From: Prosapia bicincta
Lineage: Eukaryota; Arthropoda; Insecta; Hemiptera; Cercopidae
Length of the DNA stretch: 64,000 nt
Direction: 5' to 3'
Assembly (NCBI GenBank): GCA_036971475.1
Contig: JBAIZL010000001.1
Location: forward strand, 285,931,925-285,995,924
Within the stretch, counting starts at the first letter, position 1, and the number at the start of each line of letters is the position of its first letter. Position numbers and translations under genes: made by a program. This document shows, piece after piece, positions 52,060-63,930 of this stretch. The notes below the pieces were generated by a model that was not told where the DNA came from, ran no database searches, and saw only the letters and a list, made by a program, of their open reading frames with translations.

Positions 52060-52770
52060 GGGGATGTCGAATTGGTCCCACAGTCTGTTAGGGTTGTAAA
52101 AAGTTGAATTGTGCCCATGGTCAGCTCGGAGGTACTGTCGAATTGGGCACATACTTTTACAATTATGACCTACATAATAAAATGCTTGTATCCAACTTAG
52201 CTATAAATACATTCAAACATCTAAAATAGAGGTTTGGTTACGGTCAGATGGTAGTCAAACATCTATTTTAGACGATTGAAATATCTCTATTTTATATCAA
52301 TATAAATAGTCGTGTAATAATATCTTATGTTATATGTGGACAAAATGATAAAACCCCCTGGCCACACGATTGCCAGGGGACAATTAGAACGGCTTAGCAT
52401 GTTACCGTTATAGGGTTAATAAAAACGGGCACGTAATGGAATGCTCACTTGACCTGGCGAGCTCTAAGTTATTGAGTAGGATTATTCGTAAGTTTAAATA
52501 ATAACTAAAAGATGAAAGTACAGTATGTTTAGTGAATGTTATATTAATTTATGTTTTAGTAAAGTTTTATTGTATTTATTTGCTTCCATTATGTTTTAAT
52601 GTTTAGTTCTATCGTACATTAAAATAAAAACGAATGTCTGATCACTTAACAAAACTTATGTTGCCCGACTGACCAGGGGCCCAATTCAACCCTGACCCTT
52701 TGACCGTTGACGGTAATCCGCCTAGGGATGATTTAACCGTGGGCACAGTTCGACCATGTTCTAAGGGACC
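52060..52770. mobile_element. Candidate degenerate DNA transposon with inverted ends
   Basis: The left end holds three plus-strand copies of a motif: TGTCGAATTGGTCCCA (52065), AGTTGAATTGTGCCCATGG (52102) and TGTCGAATTGGGCAC (52136). The right end holds two minus-strand copies (52676-52697 and 52736-52755). GTTGAATTGTGCCCATGGT and the reverse complement of the right end differ mainly by C/T changes. The interior contains a perfect 8-bp hairpin CCCCTGGC/GCCAGGGG (about 52354-52379) and an 11-bp inverted pair TCTAAAATAGA/TCTATTTTAGA. No transposase frame. Target-site duplications were not resolved. Confidence 0.42.
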
Positions 52771-53639
52771 CTGTGATTTGATCAACATGTTTATAGAAAG
52801 AGCCTATTGGTAGAAATTTTTAAATTATAACCGAATTAGAACAAAGAGAATTAAACATTCTGAGACGCTAAAGGTGAACATGTAATGTACTTAAGTAGAA
52901 GAAAAAGGCGAGAGTGAGCGTCAGTTGCAAAGGTTAGATACAGAAATCGGCAGTAGGAATCGATTAAGAAATATAGATTGACCTATTAAACCATCTATTA
53001 AACCAATTATTGCATATGTTTAATTAATTGAATTTGAATACATGTTACCAAAATATTGAGGGCAAACAATATTATAGCATTGAATATACAACATAGTGCG
53101 TCGAGTGAAGTTAGAGATTAGGAACCAGCGACACTATCGACTTGCTGCTTGCTTCAGGATCCTCTCTTTGGAAGCCGGCATAACGACAGGACTGATATGA
53201 AGAGGCATCGCTAGAGGTCGGCAAAGTAAATAATTCAATAGGTATCAGAGATTTTACTTTAAACAATTTCCAATTTAAAAGAGGATTTTTATTGTTTTTT
53301 ATTTATTTATACAGAATAGGATCTGAAAAATTGATGATACAACATAAATTTAATAATTATTAATCACTAATTAAAACTTATTTAATAAAAATAAAGATCC
53401 AACAGTCGATTCTCACATATAGATATAATTCCAATATGCTCATTTTAATTAATTATACAAATTATTTTCCGACTAATTATATGTAGAAGGGTTCTCAATC
53501 GCTCGTGAGCTAGGCTTAAACGTTTATAATTAATTAGTATTATAAGATATCATTGCAAATATTTTTTGTCATAATTATGCATTTATTGTTCAATTATATT
53601 TAAGGAATAATTAAAGATAATTATCAACTTGAGTAGTGT

Positions 53640-53765
53640 GTACAGTTATTTAGTACCTAGAACCACCTCCCAGATCAGGCTTCCTCCTGGCGTTAAGAGG
53701 TCAAGGTACTCAGTGATTGAAGTATGATTATAAATGTGAACCTAAAATTGGCGCCCAAGGAATGA
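53640..53765 (+). other. Possible LTR/primer-binding-site remnant
   Basis: AAATTGGCGCCCAAGG near 53745-53760 resembles the TGGCGCCCAA start of primer-binding sites in Gypsy-type retrotransposons. The GC-richer segment before it (53655-53705) could be an LTR end. No second LTR, gag or pol is visible. Confidence 0.2.
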
Positions 53766-55195
53766 ATAGCATAATTTTTTTTCGCTATAGGAGAGAATTT
53801 TTCATTATGAATAAGGTAAATAATTACCAGTTAGTGTTGATACAATAATATTTATAGTATTTAATGTTTCTAAATAAGTAAAGCAATCATATTAATTAAA
53901 TAACTTCTTTATTGTAGCTGACATTACGTGAGTTACAACTTAGGCTTTCAAATACATTTATGAAGATTCAAAGACAATCTTTAATATAATAATTAATACA
54001 AAATTCAAATACAAATGTGGACTCTATAGGCCTTCAGTTCTTTTAATACAACTGATTGATCCGAATGTTATTTACTCTTAAATATAACATTTCGATAATT
54101 GGGATCTTTCCGTAGAGTATTAAAACAATTAAAAGTGTATGAAGAGATTGAATTTAAATTTGTAATTAATTTATAATAATAAGTTATTATTAAATCTTTC
54201 CATTTGACTGCAGATGTAATCTAATAAATTGTACTAATGTTTGAGAGTCTCTCTGGCCCCCCCCCATTTTGCCTTTTGGGATTTTACTGGAATTTCTCAA
54301 CTTGTCTATCACTGCATAAAGATATTTTTATTCTTTTACTAAGCACATTTCTCATAAAGAATCTCTACTCACTCTAAACACATTTTAATAATTATTTATA
54401 TAAAAGCTATTATTATTATTATATTAGTATTTTAATATAATATAATACACATAATAATATATTTCACGTATAATTAATAATATTAGTCTTATTTTAAGAT
54501 TTTGGTCTTACACGTAAAAATAATTTTAATCAGTTGTATTTTTTAATAACGATGAACGGTTTAGGGACGTAAAACAAGATAACATCCGAAAGTAATAACC
54601 TACGTAGACTCTTGAAATACAAAAATGTAAAAAACTAGATAAAAAATTTTAAAAACTGCTGAAAATTGCCTGAGATAATCTACTATTATTCTCATTTGAG
54701 TAGAATTCAGGGGGAAATAAAGCTAATTTAAGAAATAAGTTTACTCACTTAAACTTTATAATTGTCGTCCCTAAAGGGCAGAAAGTGAAATGGGGGAACG
54801 GAGTGATGCAGATAGGAAATTTAAATACAATTATATTCACAGAAGCGTAGACGTTGACAGGTTAGGCTTGTTAAAAGTTAAATAGGGAAATACGTGTTTT
54901 ATGAGTGAAGAGTGGATTGAGCCCTGCAAAAGGTTTTCCGAACACAAACTTAGTACTATGATATTTAAATAATAATTAATATGATTAGGGCATATTTCTC
55001 TGAATATTGTTTTAAATAGAAAACACGATACTCGTAAAATACTCCTTGAAAAAATCTCATTCCTTAATGATTTGCCCTAAGAGTTCTATTGTAATTTTAT
55101 AACAGAAAAAAGTTAGTGAATTTAAAAAAATGGGAATTGTTATTGGAAATGATCAAATGTTTTCGTGCAAAATAGAGGTTATTCAAATAATAACT
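53766..55195. other. AT-rich unique sequence
   Basis: No gene recognised. Confidence 0.45.
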
Positions 55196-55400
55196 TACAC
55201 ACACACACACACACACACAGACACAGACACACACAGTTACTGGTAAGTATACATTTTCTCTAAAATTTTAATAATCTCATACCATGATGAGAGATTTATT
55301 TAATTTACAATTTTATTAATTTTGTTTGTCTCCACCTTTACTACAGTTTACTATCCCTATTCCGTCAACACATTTTCATTATTTTACATTTTCAGTACAA

Positions 55401-55466
<66 letters not shown>

Positions 55467-55555
55467 TCTATTCTTGTACTTTTATATTACAAGAAAACGT
55501 ATCACCATATAATACACACACACACACACAGATATATATATATATATATATATAT
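55196..55555. repeat. Cluster of CA and TA microsatellites
   Basis: CA/GACA tract 55196-55236, TA run 55405-55460, CA then TA 55514-55555, separated by AT-rich DNA. Confidence 0.94.
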
Positions 55556-57460
55556 GAGCTAAGTAATTTTAGAAAAAACATTTTAAAATCTAGTAATTTA
55601 AACGATGTAGGTTTGAAGTAATGAAATTTGGAATATTTATTGTTCCAATTAATTTGTTATAATATACCAATTATTTGTAATTAGTTTATACAAATTGGTT
55701 TAATTACAACAATTATAATATACCAATTATTTATTCCGAAATTCAGTTATTTAAACATAATAAGAATTTAAATTTTGGTGTTTTACAAATTTTTTAAAAA
55801 TTGTTATTCAACTTTATGATTTTTTAAACTCAGTAATGGTTCCAGGGAACAGAAAAATGTTTTAAACTTTTAAGAACAATTTCATTATTTTAAAACCCTT
55901 TCTCATTTATATTTTCAAACCAAAAAGAACCATAAAGTGAAAGCGGCTCAAATGGAGAAGCTGCAAAGGAAACACTTGAACTGATATTAGCCATTGTTGG
56001 GATTTTTAAAGTTCACCCTTTGAAGAGGCAGGCAGCCTCAAACTAGGGCAATGATCACGTCAGGTAAAGCTTTGTCCCCAGGTGTACAGCCTTCATTATC
56101 ACGTCAACCTAGTCAACCTATTTCTTCTTCTTTTTCTCACTTTATCTCGTTTACAGTTCAAATAATTATTGTCTTCTCGGCGCTGGGAGATTGGAGCACA
56201 ATACCGGTTCTGTTCAATATCAAGCGATGTTCTCTGTACGCTGACAAATTTTGAAAGTCATTCTTGTGGGAAGATTGAGGTAAAAAAAGAAGTCTCTTGA
56301 AGAAGTCATTAAAGCGTTGGAGTTGAAATGAAATTATTGTAATAGATTTAACGCTATGAGTCTGTGTTCCGCGACGAAATTTAATACGGTGAAATTTAAT
56401 AGAGTCAAATTTGGTTTTAGAGTTCACGTTTTAAAAAAACTGTATGAAGATAACAACTGACGATAGAAATTCTTTCAAAATGAACAATATTTATAATTTT
56501 GAAAACAAATTTGTAAAATTAGACTACTTTAAATGACGTTTCAACTACACTATATCTTCAATACCTACGTTGCTATTAAGACATACAGTCATTACCATAT
56601 TTCGTTGGAAGATGTAAGCTAGTTTAATTTTAAAGTATTGTCGAGTCCAATCTAATTTTCCAAAACCCTTTTACAATTTCTTCGAGGTAAAAAGCCAATG
56701 ATAAAACACTGCAGTTCTTTGTTTCAAATTTTTGAACTAAAAATATTTTTGCGGATTTAGTCGAATAATTTGAATAGCCTTTATCATTTGCCCATTAGTT
56801 CTAGCAGACATAGTTTTACTTCGATGCTGTCCAACCTTTGTACTTCTTTTATCTCACTTCTCTCTATACAGTTACGGAATTTAGTTTTTTATTTCTTTTC
56901 TATGTTTCCATGAATTTTCCTGAGAACCTAATCATGTGTTGATACTTATAGCTACGATGCTAGTAATAAAACTCCATAAAGAATGAGTTTAAAATTATCA
57001 ATTCTTTATTAAATACACTGGCCAAAAAATAGTCGTAAAATCCACAAAAATGGCGAAAGGAAGTAACATCTGATTACTGGGACCAAAGCTTTAAACTATT
57101 CCTCTAATAATACTTGAAGTAAAACATACTTCATTGCACATGATAAAAATTCTCTCCAAAATTCACGGTGATTGAGATGGCGAATAGCTCTTCTTAAATC
57201 AATACAATTGAATTCAGACAATTGACATGTTAATAGCTTTAGGATGCTGTGCGTAACTAGTCCTTAACTAGCATAAATAGGGCGTGTTACAGACTGTAAA
57301 GAATTGGGAATCTCCTTGGCGTATTAACATCCCTACAAGAACAGTTAGTAGATTCCCTGAGATGAAAGGGTCTGTGGCGTACGAGACGTTACCTAAGTAA
57401 GTTATATTTAATTGACACTTCCTCCACCACTTCTAAAAGTCTCGGGTATCATGTTCTCTT
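55556..57460. other. Unique DNA, small island at 55975-56275
   Basis: No gene supported. Opposed open frames overlap the island (56051-56254 plus; 56158-56427 minus), but neither shows a domain. Confidence 0.4.
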
Positions 57461-57479
57461 TGACGTGGCTTTATGTGAA

Positions 57480-57640
57480 TTATCTGACCACGTCTTCAGT
57501 TTTCTTATTTTTCGCAGTTCTCTGATCGTCCAAATTAGAACCTCTTTTGGGAGAATTTCTTCTAGTACTCTTCAATCATGACCATACCACAATATGTCAA
57601 GGACAAAGATTCTTCTATCTTTTGCACGTTTTTACAACTT
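57480..57640 (-). pseudogene. Possible LINE C-terminal relic
   Basis: Minus-strand frames give, with a frame change, a YGHD-like piece followed by RRNSPKRGSNLDDQRT. This loosely resembles the GH(I/V)xR...GKRxxGRRRxSWLxxLR end of LINE ORF2. The match is weak and interrupted. Confidence 0.28.
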
Positions 57641-59260
57641 TCATCGTGTTTCTCAATAATTAACTTCTTATCAAATCTCAAAACTCCAAATGATCTAAAA
57701 AAACATTATGTTATACAATAGATATTTATTACCACTGTTATTATATCTTGCTTCTTCTAATCCTTTAATTCTCCCTTAAATCTCCAATGTTATTAAATAT
57801 TTCCTAAATATTTGCATTATTCCCATTCTTTGAGTTTCCTTTTTGTGCTCGGCAATTCTAGGATTTAATTCTACTTCTATAAACACGTAGACCTATGTTT
57901 TGGGTTTCATCGGAGGTTCCATATTGTAGGACATGGGGATTTTAATACCTCATAATACGTGTTAATAGTGAAAAGAAGTTTGTTTACAGCTAAATAAGAA
58001 GAAACCTTAACGTTTGACGTAAAAAGTAGAATGTATCACTTTAATGTCTGCCTTCTCGAGGTCACTCTGGATAACGTTAAATGAGCTACACTTCTGCAAC
58101 ATCAAGTCGCAACAAACGGATACGTCCGGACTGCGGGAGAAACGTGCAGTATATATATTTCTTATTATATTATTCCTATTATAACTATAACTATCTATAA
58201 TCCTAACTATATTATTCTTATTAGTTCCTTATTATATTATTCTGAAACGCAGATGGACTGACCACATACAACGTTCACAGAGATGGCGTATATATATATA
58301 TCAATGTTTTTATAATCGCAGAAGCCGTTACCGCAAGTGACATCATACAGTTGTACCAACTAAACGGCGTTATCATGCATAGCATATGCATTACCGGAGA
58401 AGTTGCTAAATGATTGTAAGGAATGATCGTTGGACACTAGCAATGTCACAAAGTGACTAGAATTTATACGATTCTCAGATCTAGTTCATTATGAAATTGA
58501 AAGACTTTCACAGACAAAAATACCAGCATTTACACTTGCTTATGATTCATATTCACCAGGCTCTAGATGTAAACGTTCTGTTAAAACATATTATGTTTCT
58601 TGTAGTAAATAATGAACGAAGTATTTATTCGCCTTCTGTTCAACGTGAGACTGTATACGAGTTGTTGAAAAGCGTTCTACTTATTCATAAAACCTCCATT
58701 TCAACACCACATTGCGCCAAGACCGTACTTGGACAAGTACGATTTTTTCAGACGTCGTCTAAGCAGCTTCTATTGACATTGCGCAACAAAAGCCACCTTT
58801 ATACTTCCACTGCCTAGACAGTGAATTTAATTAACCTGCGTCAACCCAAGCTTGGCTTCCCCGTGCAGTTTAATTAGGTAATTATTTAATTCTCAGACGT
58901 CATCTCGTCAATTCTTTACGTTTCGTTTTACGAGCTAGCAAGTTCTGACGAGAGTGAAAATTTTAGTTTTCTTTGCAAACGCGATCAAAGTTTAATAATT
59001 GAATGCACTTATTTTAATTTTATCTGTAATATTTGCTATGCTAAAATACACAGAAGCATAATGTATTACACGTAACGTCGACGTGCTATTGAGACACAGA
59101 ACGTCGTTGGAGGGTTGAATAGCGAGATAATTGTTCTCCAAGTATTGAATTTAGAATATCCCCCCTTTAAAAGGAATTATGACAAATAACTCCTCGGGTC
59201 TTTTACGGGGTGCATATTTACAATATATAAAAAATATAATAGATTAAAAATATTTACCTG
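57641..59260. other. Unique AT-rich DNA
   Basis: A plus-strand 108-codon frame (58491-58817) is present in a somewhat GC-richer block, without a domain I recognise. It is not called as a gene. A short TATATA run lies near 58290. Confidence 0.4.
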
Positions 59261-59660
59261 TTGCGGGTTGTCTATATACTGACTAAGGTTACCTCTGGTG
59301 TTGGGGGTTGTCTATATACTGACTAAGGTTACCTCTGGTGTTGCGGGTTGTCTATATACTGACTAAGGTTACCTCTGGTGTTACGGGTTGTCTATATACT
59401 GACTAACGTTACCTCTGGTGTTGCGGGTTGTCTATATACTGACTAAGGTTACCTCTGGGGTTACGGGTAGTCTATATACTGACTAAGGTTACCTCTGGTG
59501 TTGCGGGTTGACTATATACTGACTAAAGTTACCTCTGGGGTTGCGGGTAGTCTATATACTGACTAAGGTTACCTCTGGTGTTGCGGGTTGTCTATATACT
59601 GACTCAAGTTACCTTTGGGGTTGCGGGTAGTCTATATACTGACTAAGGTTACGTCTGGTG
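59261..59660. repeat. 40-bp minisatellite, ten copies, with 80-bp dimer period
   Basis: Ten exact-length units TTGCGGGTTGTCTATATACT plus GACTAAGGTTACCTCTGGTG. From 59421 two types alternate: units with GGGTTG ending in GGGG, and units with GGGTAG ending in GGTG. There are three full 80-bp dimers to 59660. Confidence 0.96.
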
Positions 59661-60660
59661 TTAGCTGGTTTCCTTTGGAACCTCAGGTCGATCGGAAGTC
59701 TTCCCCGCAGTCAAGACCTATACCTTTAAGACACCTTTCGGTTCTTCCGAATAGGTTTTTTTCAACACAAAAATAACCTTACAACTGTATTCAGGAATGT
59801 TCATTGTAAATACGGTCTTAACAAATTTAATAACTTTGAAAATAAAATACTGTACTTTAAAAAAGTTAGGTTTTGGGACTCGGGAGTTCCTATCAAACGT
59901 CCCCCTCCGTAACTCCCGTCGATCTCCCTCGTTTGCGGTTTTGGTCAAATACATCAAAGTTCTTCGGTAGTGCCGAGAGCTCAAATTACTCGCCCCTTAG
60001 GGATCTGGAAAACTCAGTTGGACTTTCTCCTTCCACGTCCTACGTAAACCTCCATAACTCGTTACTCCCGAGACGACTACCTCTCGCCTCCTAGGATAGG
60101 TTAATATATTTAAGATTTAGTCGCAATACTTAAGTAATAGTTTTTACGTTTGCACTCACATTTAATCCATGACCATTCACCATATTGTAATATTCACAAG
60201 TACTGTTCTTATATACACCAAACATCATATCAGCACCCTTAACATTAGCTTATATTTAGGTTATGCTTAGTCACTGTACATGTTTCATTCATAAATCTTA
60301 TAAACTAGTTAAGTTAATTTAGAGATTCACGAAAAGTTGTGAATTCATTCTAGCTCTTAAGACATATTGCATATACATTCTTACACTACGTCATGTCACG
60401 CTCATATGTATTGACACATGCGAAAAGACATGTCATTTTAAAAAAAAAATAGAGTCAACCCCCAGTTCTCTTATTGCCCCCCAGCAATAAAATAGTTTAC
60501 CGTCCCAACCAATAAACGTCCTGCAGTGTAGATACCCTCCTCAAATCCACCCATTTACCATAATCATTGCTCCCATATTCCTAACCGCAGCCAGTGTCGG
60601 TGACAGACGCTGCAAACCTCGGGGGCCACCAAACCCCCTCCTTCTCTGACTGACTGATCA
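59661..60660. other. Unique DNA with a GC-richer start
   Basis: 59661-60095 is more balanced in composition and has open frames on both strands (59718-59984 minus; 59873-60094 plus). Neither shows a domain. The rest is AT-rich with a small GC-rich patch at 60590-60640. Confidence 0.4.
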
Positions 60661-60674
60661 AATGTAGTCATTTT

Positions 60675-60740
60675 GTAAATAATTTGATCTGAAGATGATT
60701 GCTTTGCAATTAAACAAGGTTGTATATTTAATGTTATTGT
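60675..60740 (+). mobile_element. Decayed Penelope-like tail
   Basis: CUGAAGA, U, then GAUUGC-UUU-GCAAUU (6 bp with one G-U), then AAAC. The G of GAAA appears deleted. ACAAGGTTGT after it could be stem III. No stem I pairing. Same box-plus-U layout as the copies at 20-24 kb and 61.7 kb. Confidence 0.42.
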
Positions 60741-61311
60741 AAAATAGTTTTAAATCTACAAACTAAAACGTGTGATAAATACATCAATCATTTATATAAC
60801 AATCAGCAAAGTTAACTATGTATACTATTTATGTATACTAGTATACTATGTATACTATTTATTTAACTATGTATAATCCGTTGGTTTTAAAGAACAAAAC
60901 CACTGTAAAACATTTATTAATGAAACAAGTTGACAAGTATACGTTATGCCATTAAATGGACAATTAACTTCAAAAGGGAATATGAATTAACGGAGACATT
61001 TTGAATAACTATTGATACGCAGATGTAACTATTGATGAGTGATATAACAGTTTTAAATTGTATTCTTGGTCAAGTTAATGTTGGCTCGGATAATTATCGA
61101 GTGACGGTAAATAGTACAAAATAAAACGGAAGCAGCCCAAAGAATAAGTTCATGTACGCTGGGGCTTTCTTGGATGGTAAACTAGATTGCTGTCGGAAGT
61201 CAAATACCGCAATGAATAAGCAAGCACAACTTTGGTCAAAATGGGGAGTGAAGTTATGATTTGATTACGAGCTAGACTTGTCAAGAGTTGTTGTTATGTG
61301 TAATGAAATCT

Positions 61312-61405
61312 TGGAGATTACATAGAGCAATGGTGATACGATTGGAGGCATTTGAAATGTGGTCTTTCCGTGGAATACTTACAATCAGCTATAGATATCA
61401 AATAA
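61312..61405 (+). pseudogene. LINE reverse transcriptase C-terminal fragment
   Basis: The plus frame gives MVIRLEAFEMWSFRGIL followed by TISY, the conserved IEAFEMWxxRRMLxISW motif of many animal LINE ORF2 proteins. Only about 30 residues are recognisable. The frame continues to 61473 in AT-rich sequence without further similarity. It is likely the same LINE group as the minus-strand relic at 32.45 kb. Confidence 0.65.
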
Positions 61406-61619
61406 AGTCTCGAAAATTTTACAAATCGAATGAAAGGAATAAAGAAATAATAGTTGTTGTTAAAACAGTTTAATATTGTGGAGAAAAAGTTAGAAACGGT
61501 CAAAAGTACACAGGCTGTTGACCATTTCGAAGAATGCCTACAACGAAATATGTGTACACCAGGAATATTTTCTGTTTAGAAACTTACCCCCAACTATTTC
61601 CTCACCGTAACTGTAAAAG

Positions 61620-61740
61620 CTTAATAAATACACAAAAACCTCTTAACCACAAACTTTCTTTAATTTACCCTAATGTACATTTCAGTTACAAAGTAACCAT
61701 CCTCAGAGGGATAGCATACAAAGACTGTAAAAGCTTGTTA
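61620..61740 (-). mobile_element. Penelope-like tail, distinct family with hammerhead motif
   Basis: Minus strand: CTATCCCTCTGAGGATGG, TTTGTAACTGAAATG, then TTAGGGTAAATTAAAG and AACCTCTTAAC-type context. Unrelated in sequence to the 20-24 kb tails but with the same layout. AAAGCTT(A/G) occurs at both edges in the form TAAAAGCTT (61616 and 61730), possibly a short direct repeat. Confidence 0.6.
61668..61710 (-). ncRNA. Hammerhead-like ribozyme motif, copy F (second family)
   Basis: Minus strand: stem I CCCU (61710-61707), CUGAGGA (61706-61700), extra U, stem II GGUUAC-UUU-GUAACU (6 bp, first pair G-U), GAAA (61683-61680), palindromic stem III AUGUACAU (61680-61673), U17 (61672), stem I AGGG (61671-61668), which pairs perfectly with CCCU. 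All four parts differ in sequence from the 20-24 kb copies yet form the same fold, which supports a conserved structure. Confidence 0.68.
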
Positions 61741-63904
61741 AAATAAGATGTTTAGCATTAGAATTATGATACAATACAAAACAATTCCAATAAATATAAA
61801 CCATTGCTATATGACCATTGATTGGTTTTAAGATATTTACCACTTGTCCATAATAATGACTGAATTTTATAACATAAGCATAGCTTAGGAGAAAAAGATT
61901 ACTGGAGCTTCACTTGGGCTGTAAGTATTCATGGAACGTAATGCAGCCAACATTAACCATCAGCCCTCCATTATTACAATTGGGTATGTAGTTTTAGAAG
62001 TCATTAGGCCGAATATACGAAAGATGCGTACAACGAAATATGTATGGGTACACCAGGAATAATGCGAAAGATGCGTACAGGATCAAGTTTTCACAGATGG
62101 TGAGGGTAAGCTATGACGTCAAACATTGTGACAGGTGAAAAATGCGTACAACGTTTAGGCGTACACGGATCTTTAAAATTATTCAGTTACATAAGTGAGC
62201 TTACCTCTGAGCTGAACATAGATGTTTCTCGAGCTGGAGATCGTTTAAAACTTTACCTATTAAACCTGATTTCGATTACATTTTTTCCAGGCTTTGGACA
62301 GGCAAAATTATAGAGATATGTTGCTCTATCAATTTCTTGTATTTAACATCAGCTTGTAGCCTCGTCATTTTGTGTGTGTTTTATATTTTAATTGAAACAA
62401 ATATTAAAAAAAAGTTTTACAAACATTTTATGTCTTAATATATATTACAAATTTACCATTGTATATATTTTACCATCTGATTTCTTTGGCCTAATCTAAT
62501 CCATGTTAAAACCTTGAAAGCTATTAGCAAATAGTTTAGGCGTAGATAACCGAGGGGTGACAAATGGAGTCTGGTTTGTACGTTTTCTTTGCCTATCAAA
62601 CCACTTAACCTTGTCAATTGCTATTGTTTTCTCATGTACACATATTTCGTCGTACCCATCTTTCGTGCCATCATTACAGAAAGTCCAACCGTCCAAGGGG
62701 AAATATTTTAATACCCTCTTGGATAAAAAACGTACGTAATTGGCTCAATAAAGTAATTTCAAGTGGTATTATGACACCGCACGTTATGACAGCCAAAGTC
62801 CGAGTCACATTGAGTGAAGCAAAAACGACCTATTATTTTATTTCATAACTAAGAGAATGATGTATTTTTTTTGGAGACGAATCATAGTTACTTGGACGTG
62901 AGAACTACTAATCCGGCTGTACGAGGGGAATTGAAGAGGCCTAGTAAAGGTGACTTACATGTAGAAATTGACTTGTTCGTTCGTAAAATGTAAAAGGTAA
63001 AAATAAAGAAAACAAGCATCTCGGTGTCTGGAAAATGTTTAAAGGAGAACCAGCGAGTAACGGCAACAATAGGAAGATATTGCAGAAACAAATAAGACTT
63101 GAAGGGTAAAATAAATTAAATTGGACGGCTTTTAGGATTCTTTTAGGAGGGAAAAGGATTCTTGTAGACTCGTCGTCTTATAATTCCGTTGAGTTGGGCG
63201 ACAGTCAATTACTAGATGGGATGTCATATGTTTAAGAATGAACCAGAAATAGCTTTAAATCATTTACTTAACCCGGTTTAGTATACCCTATATTTACACA
63301 AAATGTTTCTTGCATTGAAAAATGTTATTACCGCTTACATATTCATGTATTACAATGATATTGTAATTTAAGGTGACAACTCTGGGGCCATTAATTTAGC
63401 GTTTTCGAGAAAAATTAAACTATTTCGTTTATTTATTGGACATTATGTAACTTTAACCGAGAATTTAATCCGTCTGCTTTAACAAGCATGAAGTTGGTCG
63501 TATATATTAAACATACCTTCAACACAGTTAGAAAGTTATTTTAGATACCTCACTCCATTTATAGTGGTTAATCTATCACCATAGAAACATAATCTTAATT
63601 TTCCTTGTTCTAGAAAGTTTCCAAGAAGTAGCGCAATAATTTCCAATAAATTACTCAACACAATACGATGGTAAATAAATATAGGTACAAAGTATCCTGT
63701 GAGGTAGGTTTGCTATTAGGGAAAGCATAATCAATCAGACATAAACGAAACCATTATTAAAAGGAAGCTCTTACCTTGTCCTGCATGGATACTTGCACCG
63801 AATTATTGTTAAGCAATTAGGATTTTTTGTGTTTGTTGCTATGATTTTCTATATATTTATCTATCGGTTTGTCAGTTTGTCTCTTTTATCTATCAATTTT
63901 TCTC
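61741..63904. other. Unique DNA with scattered copies of a 30-bp motif
   Basis: GATGCGTACAACGAAATATG-type motifs followed by TACACCAGGAATA occur at 61532, 62020 and 62139 (plus, the last partial), and at 62635-62666 (minus). No gene recognised; the short open frames here lack domains. Confidence 0.4.
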
Positions 63905-63908
63905 TAGT

Positions 63909-63930
63909 GTATATATATATATATACATAT
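63909..63930. repeat. Short (TA)n
   Basis: Borders the Penelope-like tail at the window end. Confidence 0.9.

Noticed and set aside
58491..58817. Protein-coding gene of 108 residues
   Set aside because: No recognisable domain or neighbours; single frame in AT-rich DNA.
59718..60094. Overlapping opposite-strand small genes
   Set aside because: Frames on both strands of one GC-richer block, neither with a domain; likely chance openness.
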